A DNA stretch of 50,977 bases from Oscillospiraceae bacterium (GCA_017505505.1 JAFVPA010000012.1:1-50977), one strand, 5' to 3'; shown: positions 8,764-16,922, counted from the stretch's first letter. Translations and numbers: made by a program. Notes: generated from the sequence alone by a model not told the origin.

Positions 8764-8784
8764 ATCTTATATCTTATATCTTAT
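8764..8784. repeat. Three tandem copies of a 7-base unit
   Basis: ATCTTAT occurs three times in tandem between the permease and lyase genes, in an AT-rich spacer of 82 bases. A role in spacing, local promoter activity or RNA stability is possible. Confidence 0.6.
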
Positions 8785-8805
8785 ATTTTAATATCTGTCA
8801 AGGGT

Positions 8806-9765
8806 TTAGCCCTTCACAGCGCCCATGGTGATGCCCTTGGTGAAGTACTTCTGGAAGATCAGGAACACAATGATGATGGGCACAGAAGCCAGTGCGGCAC
8901 CGGCCATCAGCAGACCATAGTCGGTGGAGGATTCGCCCTGCATGGTGGCGATACCCAGAGAGATGGTCAGGTTCTTGTTGGCGGTCAGCATGATCAGCTG
9001 CATGAAGTAGTCATTCCAGGAGTTGATGAAGGTAAAGATGGCACAGGCGCCGACACCGGGCTTGATCATGGGGAACATGACATCCGTGAAGGTGCGCCAC
9101 TCGGAAGCACCGTCAATGCGGCAGGCTTCCACCATTTCGGTGGGGATGCCTTCGGCAAACTGCTTCAGCAGGAACACACCGAAGGGCCAGCCAACGATGG
9201 GGAAGATAACCGCCCAGATGGTGTCATACAGGCCCAAAGCGGACATTTCCCGAAGCAGGGGGATCAGGATGACCTGCTTGGGCAGCGCCATAGCGCAGAC
9301 AACCAGAGAGAAGATAATGGTTTTGCCCCAGAAGCGCTTCTTGGCCAGAACATAACCGGCCATGGCAGAAGTCAGGCAGGTCAGCAGCATGGCAGCCACG
9401 GACATGAACACAGTGTTGATCAGCCAACGGATGGCAGCGGGAACGGTGGGGCCGGTGATCTTGATGGTGCTTCCCAGCTTGATGACATAGCCAAAAGCAT
9501 TGATCTTCAGGGCCGGAATGGTCATGTCGAACAAAGGCGCAGTACGCTTGGTCATCAGACGCTGGAAGTTGCCCAGATCCCACTCGGAGGGGATCCAAAC
9601 AGGGGTAGTGGAGTTGATCTCGCGGCCGGTCTTGAACGCGCCCGTGATGATCCAGTACAGGGGGAAGGCGAACAGGAAGGCAATGATGGCCACAGCCACA
9701 AAGGAGGCGATATAGTAGACGCGCTCCTTATTGATATTCCGGTCAAGACGGTTAGGATTCTTCAT
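8806..9765 (-). CDS. Carbohydrate ABC transporter permease (MalG-like)
   Basis: A 319-residue inner-membrane permease of the MalG/UgpE type with about six hydrophobic segments, the first near residues 15-40 (FVAVAIIAFLFAFPLYWIIT). The cytoplasmic EAA loop is seen as EMVEACRIDGASEWRTF, the docking site for the ATPase. The start at 9765 follows GGGAGGAG. The partner permease ends 15 bases upstream, so the two genes form one transcription unit. No ATP-binding subunit is encoded in the window; Firmicute importers of this class often share one MsmX-type ATPase. Substrate is inferred as sialic acid or another amino sugar from the neighbouring lyase gene. Confidence 0.9.
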   Translation of the reverse strand: MKNPNRLDRNINKERVYYIASFVAVAIIAFLFAFPLYWIITGAFKTGREINSTTPVWIPSEWDLGNFQRLMTKRTAPLFDMTIPALKINAFGYVIKLGSTIKITGPTVPAAIRWLINTVFMSVAAMLLTCLTSAMAGYVLAKKRFWGKTIIFSLVVCAMALPKQVILIPLLREMSALGLYDTIWAVIFPIVGWPFGVFLLKQFAEGIPTEMVEACRIDGASEWRTFTDVMFPMIKPGVGACAIFTFINSWNDYFMQLIMLTANKNLTISLGIATMQGESSTDYGLLMAGAALASVPIIIVFLIFQKYFTKGITMGAVKG

Positions 9766-9780
9766 ATCAGCACTCCTCCC

Positions 9781-10689
9781 TTATTTCTCTTCGCCCAGCT
9801 TGAACTGGACGGCAGACAGGATGGCGATGATGATGGCCAGAATAACACCCATCGCATTGCCGTAGCCGTACTTGTACAGCTTGAAGGCGTTGTAATAGAT
9901 GTAGTACATGATGGTCATGGTGGAGTTGTTGGGACCACCCAGTGTCAGCAGCTGGATCAGTGCGAAGCACTGGAAGGAGTTGATGGTGGTAATGACCAGG
10001 ATGTACAGGGTAGTGGGCATCATCTGGGGCCACTTGATCTTCCAGAAGGCCTGCATCTGGGTAGCACCGTCCACTTCCGCAGCTTCCACCAGAGACTTGT
10101 CCACATTGTCCAGAGCGGAAACATAAAGAACGATGGGCTGGCCTACAGAAGTAGTCAGCAGGATCAGGATGATACAACCCAGAGCATACTTGGGATCGCC
10201 CAGCCAGTTGATGTTCTTATCCAGCAGGCCCATCTGATTGCCCAGGTAGTTGAAGATACCGTAGTAGTTGTTGTACATCCACTTCCAGACCATGGTGACG
10301 GCCACGGAACCGGTAACAACAGGCAGATAGAAGATGCAGCGGAAGGCAGAAGTGGCAGCCACAGGCATCTTGGAGATGACGGAAGCCACCCACAGGGAGA
10401 ATGCGCAGGTAACGGGAACAGACACCAGAACGATGACCAGGGTATTTTTCAAGGCTACCCAGAAAACGGGGTCATTGAACAGAGTCTTATAGTTCTCGAA
10501 TCCAACGAAGATGTCCTCGCGGCCCATGGTTGCGTCAAAGAAGGACGTGTAGACGCACATGAACATGGGATAAATGACGAACATCACAAAGAAGATCAGG
10601 AACGGGGCCAGGAACAGGTAAGACGTGGTAGTCTCACGGATCATCAGCTGCCGGGATTTCTTGCTGACGACAATTTTTTTGTTTTCCAA
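9781..10689 (-). CDS. Carbohydrate ABC transporter permease (MalF-like), TTG start
   Basis: A 302-residue membrane permease of the MalF/UgpA type with six predicted hydrophobic helices, the first at YLFLAPFLIFFVMFVIYPMF. The EAA loop appears as SLVEAAEVDGATQMQAFWKI. The likely start codon is TTG at 10689, with GGAGGA seven bases upstream; the next ATG in frame would remove the charged N-terminus. It is the first of two linked permease genes and lies downstream of the binding-protein gene, separated from it by a hairpin terminator and an inverted repeat. That arrangement usually lets the binding protein be made in excess over the membrane subunits. Confidence 0.9.
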   Translation of the reverse strand: MENKKIVVSKKSRQLMIRETTTSYLFLAPFLIFFVMFVIYPMFMCVYTSFFDATMGREDIFVGFENYKTLFNDPVFWVALKNTLVIVLVSVPVTCAFSLWVASVISKMPVAATSAFRCIFYLPVVTGSVAVTMVWKWMYNNYYGIFNYLGNQMGLLDKNINWLGDPKYALGCIILILLTTSVGQPIVLYVSALDNVDKSLVEAAEVDGATQMQAFWKIKWPQMMPTTLYILVITTINSFQCFALIQLLTLGGPNNSTMTIMYYIYYNAFKLYKYGYGNAMGVILAIIIAILSAVQFKLGEEK

Positions 10690-10714
10690 GGAAAGATCCT
10701 CCTCTCAAAGTGCT

Positions 10715-10778
10715 GTAAGAGGTAATAGTGAATAGTGAAAGAACGTTCCACTATTCACTTTTCACTATTACCTCTTAC
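10715..10778. repeat. Intergenic inverted repeat
   Basis: The 18-base arms GTAAGAGGTAATAGTGAA (10715-10732) and TTCACTATTACCTCTTAC (10761-10778) are perfectly complementary, with a further inner AGTGAA / TTCACT pair. It lies between the permease and binding-protein genes and looks like a mobile palindromic element or an mRNA-stabilising hairpin. Confidence 0.7.
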
Positions 10779-10788
10779 CTAACAAAAC

Positions 10789-10813
10789 GCCCCTCCCCTT
10801 GAAGGGAAGGGGC
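10789..10813. terminator. Terminator hairpin after binding-protein gene
   Basis: GCCCCTCCCCTT / AAGGGAAGGGGC forms a stem with one mismatch. TTTT follows on the minus strand and TTTTT on the plus strand. It would end most binding-protein transcripts ahead of the permease genes. Confidence 0.65.
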
Positions 10814-10851
10814 GCTTTTTAAGTCAGATGTTAAGCTTTTGAGTCGTCAGC

Positions 10852-12213
10852 TTACTTGCCGTTAGCCTGGTTGACGTAGGTGTCAACAGCGGCGGTGATG
10901 GCCTCGACGGAGCCGTCGGAAGCACCAACCTGCTGCAGCATGTTCCACCATGCGGTACGAGCCTCAGCCCAACCGGTGGTGACCTGGTAGTAGTCGCCCA
11001 GCAGAGGCATCAGGACATTGTACTCAGCCATGATTTCGTTGTCAGCCCAGATGGTGGACAGGTCAGCGCCCTCAGCGGTGTCACGAACTGCGAAGTAGTT
11101 AGCAGCCTTGACAGCGTCAGCGGTAGCAGCGGAGTCGCAGAAGTACTTGATGAAGGTCTTGGCAGCATCGATCTTGGCAGCGTCGCCGTTGTCGAAGATA
11201 CCGAAGCCCCAGATACCGCCCTGCAGCTTAGCGCCGGTGTCGGAGGGGAAGGCCATGAACATGATGTCGTCGCCGGAAGCGGTCTTGGCCGCACCGGTGT
11301 TAGCGGTGTTGGGGTTCAGCTGCTGTGCGATGTTCCAGCAGAATGCAACGTTCAGAGTGCCGTTGTAGAACAGAGCGATCTCGTCGCCGCCAGCGATACC
11401 GGCGTCAAATGCGATAGCCTCGTTGTCGTACAGCTTCTTCAGAGCAGCGATGTTCTCCTCGGAGCCCCAGGTGTACTCGGTGTGCTCAGCATTGGTGAAG
11501 GTGCCGCCGCACAGGTTGTTGACCAGTGCGCGGGTGCCCTGGTCACCGCCCTGACCGACGCAGTAGACAGCGCCGACCTGAGAACCGGTGTGGGCGTAAA
11601 CCTTAGCAATAGCAGCCTCAAAGTCAGCAACGGACTTCCAGGTGTGGGTAGCCTCATCGATGTGCTCCATAGCACCGGCAGCCTCGAAGACGGTCTTGTT
11701 GATGCCCATGCAGTGAGCGGTCATAACCAGAGGATACTCGTAAGCGGTAGCCTCGTCAGCGAAGCAGGCAGCCAGAGCAGCAGCGTTGATCTCAGCCTTG
11801 TCGGTGTCGTCATACAGGTCAGCGATGTTGACCATCTTGCCCTTGGCGCCCCAGTTGGCGACCAGACGCTCGGGACCTTCCATGATCAGGTCGGGAGCAG
11901 CGTTGCCTTCGATAGCGGTGTTGACCTTGTCGTCGCCGTCAGCGTAGGTCAGGTACTCAACAGTGACCTTGATGCCGGTGTCAGCTTCGAACTGAGCCAT
12001 CAGAGCATCGACAGTCTCCTGGGTGCCCCAACCACCGATGGGGTAGGTCCACAGGGTGATCTCAGTGGCAGCGGCGGGAGCCTCGGGAGCAGCAGCGGGA
12101 GCCTCAGCAGCAGCCTGAGTTTCAGCGGGCTTCTCTTCGGCCTTCTCCACGGAGCAGGCAGCCAGAGACAGAACCATAGCCAGGGCCAGCAGAAGTGCGA
12201 TAAACTTCTTCAT
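10852..12213 (-). CDS. Extracellular sugar-binding lipoprotein of ABC importer
   Basis: A 453-residue family-1 solute-binding protein. The N-terminus MKKFIALLLALAMVLSLAAC is a lipoprotein signal with an LAAC lipobox, followed by an Ala/Glu/Pro linker (residues about 25-50) and then the mature domain starting TEITLWTYPIGGWG. The start at 12213 has AGGAGG directly upstream. It is followed on the same strand by two permeases and a sialic acid lyase homologue, which suggests a sialic acid or amino sugar ligand. A strong minus-strand promoter and a cre-like sequence lie in the 5' region. The terminator between this gene and the permeases fits high expression of the binding protein. Confidence 0.92.
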   Translation of the reverse strand: MKKFIALLLALAMVLSLAACSVEKAEEKPAETQAAAEAPAAAPEAPAAATEITLWTYPIGGWGTQETVDALMAQFEADTGIKVTVEYLTYADGDDKVNTAIEGNAAPDLIMEGPERLVANWGAKGKMVNIADLYDDTDKAEINAAALAACFADEATAYEYPLVMTAHCMGINKTVFEAAGAMEHIDEATHTWKSVADFEAAIAKVYAHTGSQVGAVYCVGQGGDQGTRALVNNLCGGTFTNAEHTEYTWGSEENIAALKKLYDNEAIAFDAGIAGGDEIALFYNGTLNVAFCWNIAQQLNPNTANTGAAKTASGDDIMFMAFPSDTGAKLQGGIWGFGIFDNGDAAKIDAAKTFIKYFCDSAATADAVKAANYFAVRDTAEGADLSTIWADNEIMAEYNVLMPLLGDYYQVTTGWAEARTAWWNMLQQVGASDGSVEAITAAVDTYVNQANGK

Positions 12214-12356
12214 TTGTTTTCCTCCTAAAATTTTTCTTATATGCTTTTCACGGCCTTAGGCCGGGAGAGCCAGAGTGTCATTCCTTTCTCAAATATGAGA
12301 AAGGAAAAGGGCATGCCCTTTTGAAAACCAGTTATGGCTTAATTCCACAAATTCCA

Positions 12357-12384
12357 GTTATATACTACCGCAAGCATTTGTCAA
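12357..12384 (-). promoter_or_regulatory. Predicted promoter of the binding-protein gene
   Basis: TTGACA and TATAAC are 16 bases apart on the minus strand. An overlapping TTGACT-17-TAGTAT alternative exists. The leader is about 140 bases and contains the two inverted repeats. Confidence 0.6.
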
Positions 12385-12453
12385 AGTCAACCACTTTTTG
12401 AAAATTATTTTCCATTTCAGACTGCACAAGAAAACTTTTTCCATTTCGCACAA

Positions 12454-12465
12454 GAAAACGTTTCC
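12454..12465. promoter_or_regulatory. Candidate catabolite-repression (cre-like) site
   Basis: GAAAACGTTTCC resembles the CcpA cre core (TGnAAnCGnTTnCA-like). It overlaps the second GCACAAGAAAAC repeat and lies between the divergent promoters. This fits glucose control of a sugar-uptake locus. Confidence 0.4.
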
Positions 12466-12501
12466 AAATTTTAGCAACCTGACGAAAGTGTACCGATTCC
12501 C

Positions 12502-12529
12502 TTGACGGCCTCAAAAAACCTGTTATTCT
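12502..12529 (+). promoter_or_regulatory. Predicted promoter of the SGNH esterase gene
   Basis: TTGACG and TATTCT are 16 bases apart, with a TG one base ahead of the -10 box (extended -10). The start codon is 26 bases downstream. Confidence 0.6.
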
Positions 12530-12554
12530 TGTAGATAAAAGGAGGAGTGTCTCT

Positions 12555-13214
12555 ATGAAAAAACATATCGTCTGCCTGGGGGATTCCAACACCCACGGCT
12601 ATTGCGCAGATCCCGCCGACTGTGCCGACGGCGGCATCCGGTTCAACGAATCCGAGCGCTGGACCCGGCTGCTCCAGCAGAAGCTTGGTGAAAACTATCT
12701 GGTCATCGAGGAAGGCCTCTCCGGCCGGACGACCTGCTTTGATGACCCTATCCACGAGGGGCTGAATGCGCTGAACTATATCTACCCCTGCCTGAAAAGC
12801 CACGAGGCCGTGGACCTGCTCGTCATCATGCTGGGCACCAATGACACCAAAGACCGGTTCTATGCCAGCGCCGCCTGTATCGCCATCGGTATGGCCCGGC
12901 TGGTGAAAAAGGCTATGGCTACGGAATGCTGGGGCGACCATAAACCCAACATTCTGGTAGTGGCTCCCCCTCCCATTGGAGAAGGGATGCTGTCCAGCCC
13001 CGTAGCCGCCACCATGGGCACCCTTTGCGTGAAAAAATCCGAAGAACTGGCCCATTATTACAAAGAACAGTGCGACCTGATCGGCTGCCATTTCCTGGAT
13101 GCCGGTGCACTGGGCTGTGAATTTAATCAGGTTGACTATATGCACCTGACAAAGAAGGGCCACGCCACGCTGGCAGAGGGTTTGGCCGAACTGGTACCCA
13201 GCCTGCTGCAATAA
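12555..13214 (+). CDS. SGNH/GDSL-family esterase
   Basis: A 219-residue cytoplasmic SGNH hydrolase. Block I is VCLGDSNTHGY with S11 as nucleophile; the oxyanion Gly is in the GLSGRTT region; block III is LGTNDTKD with the conserved Asn; block V is DYMHLTKKGH, giving the Asp-His pair. There is no signal peptide. The start has GGAGGAG upstream. The gene is divergent from the sugar-binding protein gene and sits in the putative sialic acid cluster, so removal of O-acetyl groups from imported sialic acid or another acylated sugar is a reasonable guess. The family has very broad substrates, so only esterase activity is firm. Confidence 0.85.
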   Translation: MKKHIVCLGDSNTHGYCADPADCADGGIRFNESERWTRLLQQKLGENYLVIEEGLSGRTTCFDDPIHEGLNALNYIYPCLKSHEAVDLLVIMLGTNDTKDRFYASAACIAIGMARLVKKAMATECWGDHKPNILVVAPPPIGEGMLSSPVAATMGTLCVKKSEELAHYYKEQCDLIGCHFLDAGALGCEFNQVDYMHLTKKGHATLAEGLAELVPSLLQ

Positions 13215-13243
13215 AAAATGCCGCCGTTATCCGGCAGCATTTT
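13215..13243. terminator. Hairpin between convergent genes
   Basis: AAAATGC and GCATTTT flank an inner GCCG / CGGC stem. The hairpin follows the esterase stop codon directly, and its loop contains the stop codon of the opposing yesL-like gene. Confidence 0.6.
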
Positions 13244-13853
13244 CCTGTGGCATATAGGGTTTGAACATCGGCTCGATAAACCGTGTCCCGATGAGGGCCG
13301 CCAGAGCCGGAAGGAAGAACAGCGGGAACACATAGTTCAGGCACAGCAGCACCGCCCCGGCGTTGAGGATCCCCAGCAGAAGCGTCCGGGGCAAATTGGC
13401 CATGGCCAGAAACACCGTGTTCTTCAGCAAAGCGCCAAAGCTGTTCTCAAAGCGGGACAGCATGGGGAACAGCACACTGAGGACCCCCAGCACCAGAACG
13501 CCCACAAAGGCCCCGCCCGAAAACAGCATCCAGCTGACCTGGCCATACACCGCTGCGTTCCACAGAGCGATCAGGGACTTGGCCAGCGCCACAAAAACCA
13601 GCAGAAACACCGCCGTGGGCAGGATGCTCCCCTTCCAGTTGGCCTTGTAGGTCTGCAAAAACCGCTGCCAGCAATGCTTATCCCCCCGGCGAAAGCCGTG
13701 GTACACGCTGTCATACAGCGCCGCAAAGGAGGCCCCCATGGTCACCACCGGGATGCAGCCCAGCAGCCAAAAAAGGCTCAGGAAGATGCAGTCCGTGATC
13801 TGGGTCATGGTGATCATCAGGCCGCTGTCCGGACGGAACAGGTTGCGAAACAT
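13227..13853 (-). CDS. YesL-like (DUF624) membrane protein
   Basis: A 208-residue integral membrane protein of the YesL/DUF624 family. The N-terminus MFRNLFRPDSGLMITMTQIT is typical, followed by a hydrophobic helix (CIFLSLFWLLGCIPVVTMG), the cytoplasmic segment GDKHCWQRFLQTYKANW, and four further hydrophobic stretches. The start at 13853 follows GGAGGT; an open frame reaching 14003 crosses the promoter of the divergent epimerase and is not used. Members of this family are often encoded with sugar ABC importers in Firmicutes, as here, but their biochemical role is unknown. It is convergent with the esterase gene. Confidence 0.82.
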   Translation of the reverse strand: MFRNLFRPDSGLMITMTQITDCIFLSLFWLLGCIPVVTMGASFAALYDSVYHGFRRGDKHCWQRFLQTYKANWKGSILPTAVFLLVFVALAKSLIALWNAAVYGQVSWMLFSGGAFVGVLVLGVLSVLFPMLSRFENSFGALLKNTVFLAMANLPRTLLLGILNAGAVLLCLNYVFPLFFLPALAALIGTRFIEPMFKPYMPQENAAG

Positions 13854-13949
13854 AGCACTTACCTCCACATATGGTGTGATGCTATTGTAGCACAGGATCC
13901 GTCTCCTGTCATCCTTTGTCAAAAAAGTTTTTCTCTGCTCCGAATTCCA

Positions 13950-13978
13950 TTGAAATCTATTTTCAACAATAATATAGT
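13950..13978 (+). promoter_or_regulatory. Predicted promoter of the epimerase gene
   Basis: TTGAAA and TATAGT are 17 bases apart, 28 bases before the start codon. The region is AT-rich and divergent from the yesL-like gene. Confidence 0.65.
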
Positions 13979-14005
13979 ATAAACAAAAAACAGGAGGATA
14001 CATTT

Positions 14006-15196
14006 ATGGACCGCAAGAAATTTCTCGCAGAACGCCAGTGGATCCGCAACCAGCTGAGCAATGTGGCTGACTTCTGGCTGAAAAACGGCTGGGATCACGA
14101 GCACGGCGGAGTTACCACCTGCCTGGACCGTACCGCCCAGGTCTACTCCACCGACAAGAGCGTCTGGATGCAGGGCCGCTGCGGCTGGACCTACGCTTAC
14201 CTGTGCAACATCTACGGTGTCCGGGAAGACTGGCTGGCTTTCTCCAAGAGCTGCATCGATTTCCTGGAAGAGCACTGCGTCAACCACGATGCTGACGGCC
14301 GCCTGTACTTCACCGTGGAAGCCGACGGCACGCCCCTGCGCCAGCGCCGCTACTGCTACTCCGAGGCCTTCTACTGCATCGCCAACGCTGAATACTACGG
14401 TGTCACCGGTGAGCGGGAACATCTGCTGAGAGCCCGCCGCGCCTATGATATGTACTGGAACCTGAACCACGGCATGGAAGACCCCACCGGTATGGGTCCC
14501 AAGTCCACCCGCACCGGACGTGCTCTGGGCATTCCCATGATCATTCTGAACGTCACCGGCGTTATGAAGCGCGTTGACCCCGAAATGAAGGACCTGTACG
14601 ACGAGCGGGCCAAAGAATGTGTCCACGACATTTTTGCCTACCATGTAAAGCCCGAACTGGGCTGCACTCTGGAAAGTGTCTGTGTCGACGGCACCCCCCG
14701 GCTGAACGTCACCGAGGGCCGTATGGTGAACCCCGGCCACGATATTGAGTGCTCCTGGTTCCTGATGGACTACGCCAACGAAGTGGGCGACCCTGAACTG
14801 CACAAGAAAGCCATCAACGTCTTCGACATGGCCTTCTCCAAGGGCTGGGACGACGAGTTCGGCGGCATCCTGTACTTCATGGACTGCCTGGGCAATCCTC
14901 CTGAAGCTTATGAGCACGACATGAAGCTGTGGTGGCCCCACAACGAGGCACTGATCGCTTCCATGATGATCTACCGCGACACCAAGGACGAAAAGTACCT
15001 GGACATCTTCTACCAGATCCTGGATTACTGCAAGACCTACTTTGCCGACGAATACGGCGAATGGTACGGCTACCTCCGCCGGGACGGCAAGCCCACCCAG
15101 CCCGCCTGCAAAGGCAGCACCTTCAAAGGTCCCTTCCACGTACCCCGCTGCCTGATCCTGGTGGACCAGATGATGACCCAGATTCTGAGCGAATAA
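14006..15196 (+). CDS. AGE-family N-acylglucosamine 2-epimerase
   Basis: A 396-residue (alpha/alpha)6-barrel enzyme of the AGE/renin-binding-protein family, which interconverts N-acetylmannosamine and N-acetylglucosamine. Visible family features are GGVTTCLDR near residue 34, the GRCGWTYA segment, and GRMVNPGHDIECSWFLMDY around residues 236-254 with the catalytic His. A second conserved His lies in WWPHNEA and a third in GPFHVPRC. The length is usual. AGGAGG lies eight bases before the ATG. In the sialic acid route this step follows the lyase. Related enzymes act on cellobiose or mannose, so the substrate is inferred mainly from the neighbouring lyase, transporter and RpiR regulator. Confidence 0.87.
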   Translation: MDRKKFLAERQWIRNQLSNVADFWLKNGWDHEHGGVTTCLDRTAQVYSTDKSVWMQGRCGWTYAYLCNIYGVREDWLAFSKSCIDFLEEHCVNHDADGRLYFTVEADGTPLRQRRYCYSEAFYCIANAEYYGVTGEREHLLRARRAYDMYWNLNHGMEDPTGMGPKSTRTGRALGIPMIILNVTGVMKRVDPEMKDLYDERAKECVHDIFAYHVKPELGCTLESVCVDGTPRLNVTEGRMVNPGHDIECSWFLMDYANEVGDPELHKKAINVFDMAFSKGWDDEFGGILYFMDCLGNPPEAYEHDMKLWWPHNEALIASMMIYRDTKDEKYLDIFYQILDYCKTYFADEYGEWYGYLRRDGKPTQPACKGSTFKGPFHVPRCLILVDQMMTQILSE

Positions 15197-15202
15197 GAAA
15201 TA

Positions 15203-15328
15203 GAACCAGTCCGCAGACCGGTGTCTTAGAGACTGCTGCCGCAAAGCGGCTTACAGCCTTTTAGCGTATAGCTGGCAATCCCCATAGTTTTTCGAGATTG
15301 CCACGTCGCTTCACTCCTCGCAATGACA
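15203..15328. repeat. Degenerate intergenic element, CCAGTCCGCAGA family
   Basis: This spacer contains AACCAGTCCGCAGACCGGTG and, further on, TGGCAATCCCCAT and GATTGCCACGTC, ending with CTCGCAATGACA. The same motifs occur in the spacer at 16923-17034. It looks like a decayed copy of an element with terminal inverted repeats. Confidence 0.65.
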
Positions 15329-15352
15329 TACTTTCTAGGAAGGAGACTTGGA

Positions 15353-16204
15353 ATGGACGAACAGAATTTGGATATCCTGGAACGGATCCATGCCTCCTAT
15401 TATCAACTGACTGCCGCGGAACGCAAGGTGGCCGACTTTGTCCTGGCCCAGCACACGCAGGTGCAGTTCATGTCCATCACCCAGCTGGCCGACGAATGCG
15501 GCACAGCGGAGGCTACCATCTCCCGGTTCTGCCGCACGCTGCAGCTGAAGGGCTTCAACGCCTTTAAGATTGAGCTGGCCCGCCACTCTTCCATGGCCGC
15601 CGCAGAGAAGGAGCAGGAGCCTGCCTCCGACACGCTGATGGGCCGAAGCATGGAGATCAGCCGGACCGCCACGGATGCCGTTCTGCAAACGGTGAAGCTG
15701 ATGGAACCGAAGCAGATAGAGCGGGCCGTGGAGCTGATTGAGCAGGCCCCCCATGTCATGTGCATCGGTGCCGGCGGCTCCATGATCATGGCCAGCGAAT
15801 GCGCTCACCTGTTCTCCACGGTGACGGGTAAGTTCTACGCTGTCTCCGATTCCCATATGCAGATGTCCGCGGTGGCTACCATGAGCAAAGAGGACATCAT
15901 CATCCTCTTCTCCTACTCCGGTGCCACCACCGGCGGCCTGCAGATCCTGGAGCTGGCCAAAAGCCGCGGCATCAAGACCATTCTGGTGACCCGGTTCAAC
16001 AAGTCCCCCGCTGCCAAGCTGGCCGACATCGTACTGCGCTGCGGCTCCAACGAAGGCCCCTTCCAGTTCGGTTCCACCCCCGCCAAAGTGGCGCAGCTCA
16101 TTGTCATGGACATTCTCTTCCAGGAATACTGCCACCGCAACCGGGAGCAGTGTGAAGAAAATATCCAGAGCATTGCCTCCGCCCTGTCCGGGATGCACAT
16201 TTGA
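15353..16204 (+). CDS. MurR/RpiR-family transcriptional regulator
   Basis: A 283-residue regulator. Residues 1-77 form the RpiR helix-turn-helix (SITQLADECGTAEATISRFC), and residues about 110-255 a SIS sugar-phosphate isomerase-like domain (VMCIGAGGSMIMASE, ILFSYSGATTGG). The ATG at 15353 is chosen for the site GGAAGGAGA nine bases upstream; the frame is open to 15323 across the repeat element. Gram-positive sialic acid loci are often controlled by RpiR-type NanR proteins that sense ManNAc-6-phosphate, which fits its place after the epimerase gene. It may act on the repeats upstream of the binding-protein gene; this is not shown by the sequence. Confidence 0.88.
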   Translation: MDEQNLDILERIHASYYQLTAAERKVADFVLAQHTQVQFMSITQLADECGTAEATISRFCRTLQLKGFNAFKIELARHSSMAAAEKEQEPASDTLMGRSMEISRTATDAVLQTVKLMEPKQIERAVELIEQAPHVMCIGAGGSMIMASECAHLFSTVTGKFYAVSDSHMQMSAVATMSKEDIIILFSYSGATTGGLQILELAKSRGIKTILVTRFNKSPAAKLADIVLRCGSNEGPFQFGSTPAKVAQLIVMDILFQEYCHRNREQCEENIQSIASALSGMHI

Positions 16205-16222
16205 TACATATGTTACATACGA

Positions 16223-16254
16223 AAAACCTCCGCCGGTGACCCGGCGGAGGTTTT
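16223..16254. terminator. Bidirectional terminator
   Basis: A perfect 14-bp stem AAAACCTCCGCCGG / CCGGCGGAGGTTTT with a TGAC loop ends in A and T tracts on both sides, between the convergent rpiR-type and corrinoid protein genes. Confidence 0.9.
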
Positions 16255-16268
16255 GTTATGCAGAGAAA

Positions 16269-16889
16269 TTATGCAACCAGTTCCTTTGCCTTCTTGGCAG
16301 CAGAAGCGGCGTCAGCGGTGTAAGCGTCGGCACCGACCTTGTCAGCGAATTCCTGGCTGATGGGAGCGCCGCCAACCATGATCTTGTAGTCCTTTCCGGC
16401 AGCCTTCAGAGCGGCAACGGTGGCTTCCAGAGCGGGCATGGTGGTGGTCAGCAGAGCGGAGCAGGCCACGATCTTGACACCGTCTTCAGCAGCGGCAGCG
16501 ACAAACTTCTCAACGGGAACGTCAACGCCCAGATCAACCACTTCGAAACCGGCGGACTCGATCATCATAGCGACCAGGTTCTTGCCGATGTCGTGCAGGT
16601 CACCGGCCACGGTGCCGATGACGACCTTGCCTAGAGCACCGGCTGCGCCGGAGGCCAGATGGGGCTTCAGGACCTCAACGCCCTTCTTCATAGCCTTAGC
16701 GGCGATCAGCATTTCGGGAACGAAGATCTCGCCGTTCTTAAACTTCTCGCCAACCACATCCATGGCAGCGATCATGGTGTTCAGGATCTCTTCAGCGCCG
16801 CAGCCAGCGTCGATGGCTTCCTGCACAGCAGCGGGGACCAGTTTAGCCTTACCACGGGATACCAGATCATTAACTTTTTCGATAGACAT
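16269..16889 (-). CDS. Corrinoid (B12-binding) protein of a methyltransferase system
   Basis: A 206-residue MtaC/MtbC/MtvC-type corrinoid protein that carries a methyl group on cobalt between two methyltransferases. Residues 1-85 form the helical cap domain. Residues 88-206 form the Rossmann-like B12 domain with D97-L-H99-D-I-G102, where H99 is the lower cobalt ligand, followed by the SALLTTTM and VGGAPIS motifs. The start follows AAGGAGA. It is the last gene of a minus-strand set, 167 bases after the methyltransferase gene, with a repeat element between. No ATP-dependent corrinoid activator gene is present in the window. Confidence 0.93.
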   Translation of the reverse strand: MSIEKVNDLVSRGKAKLVPAAVQEAIDAGCGAEEILNTMIAAMDVVGEKFKNGEIFVPEMLIAAKAMKKGVEVLKPHLASGAAGALGKVVIGTVAGDLHDIGKNLVAMMIESAGFEVVDLGVDVPVEKFVAAAAEDGVKIVACSALLTTTMPALEATVAALKAAGKDYKIMVGGAPISQEFADKVGADAYTADAASAAKKAKELVA

Positions 16890-16922
16890 ATGTAAATTCT
16901 CCTTTAATTATTTATAGCGTTA

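Larger units (their letters stand above)
12214..12554. promoter_or_regulatory. Divergent control region of the transport and esterase genes
   Basis: This 341-base gap holds divergent promoters and several symmetric sequences. CCTTTCTCA / TGAGAAAGG (12283-12304) is an inverted repeat with a 4-base loop. AAAAGGGCATGCCCTTTT (12305-12322) is a perfect 18-base palindrome in the 5' leader of the binding-protein gene. GCACAAGAAAAC occurs twice (12424-12435 and 12448-12459) upstream of the minus promoter, 24 bases apart, as a direct repeat that could bind a regulator such as the RpiR-type protein encoded nearby. No small gene is supported. Confidence 0.5.
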
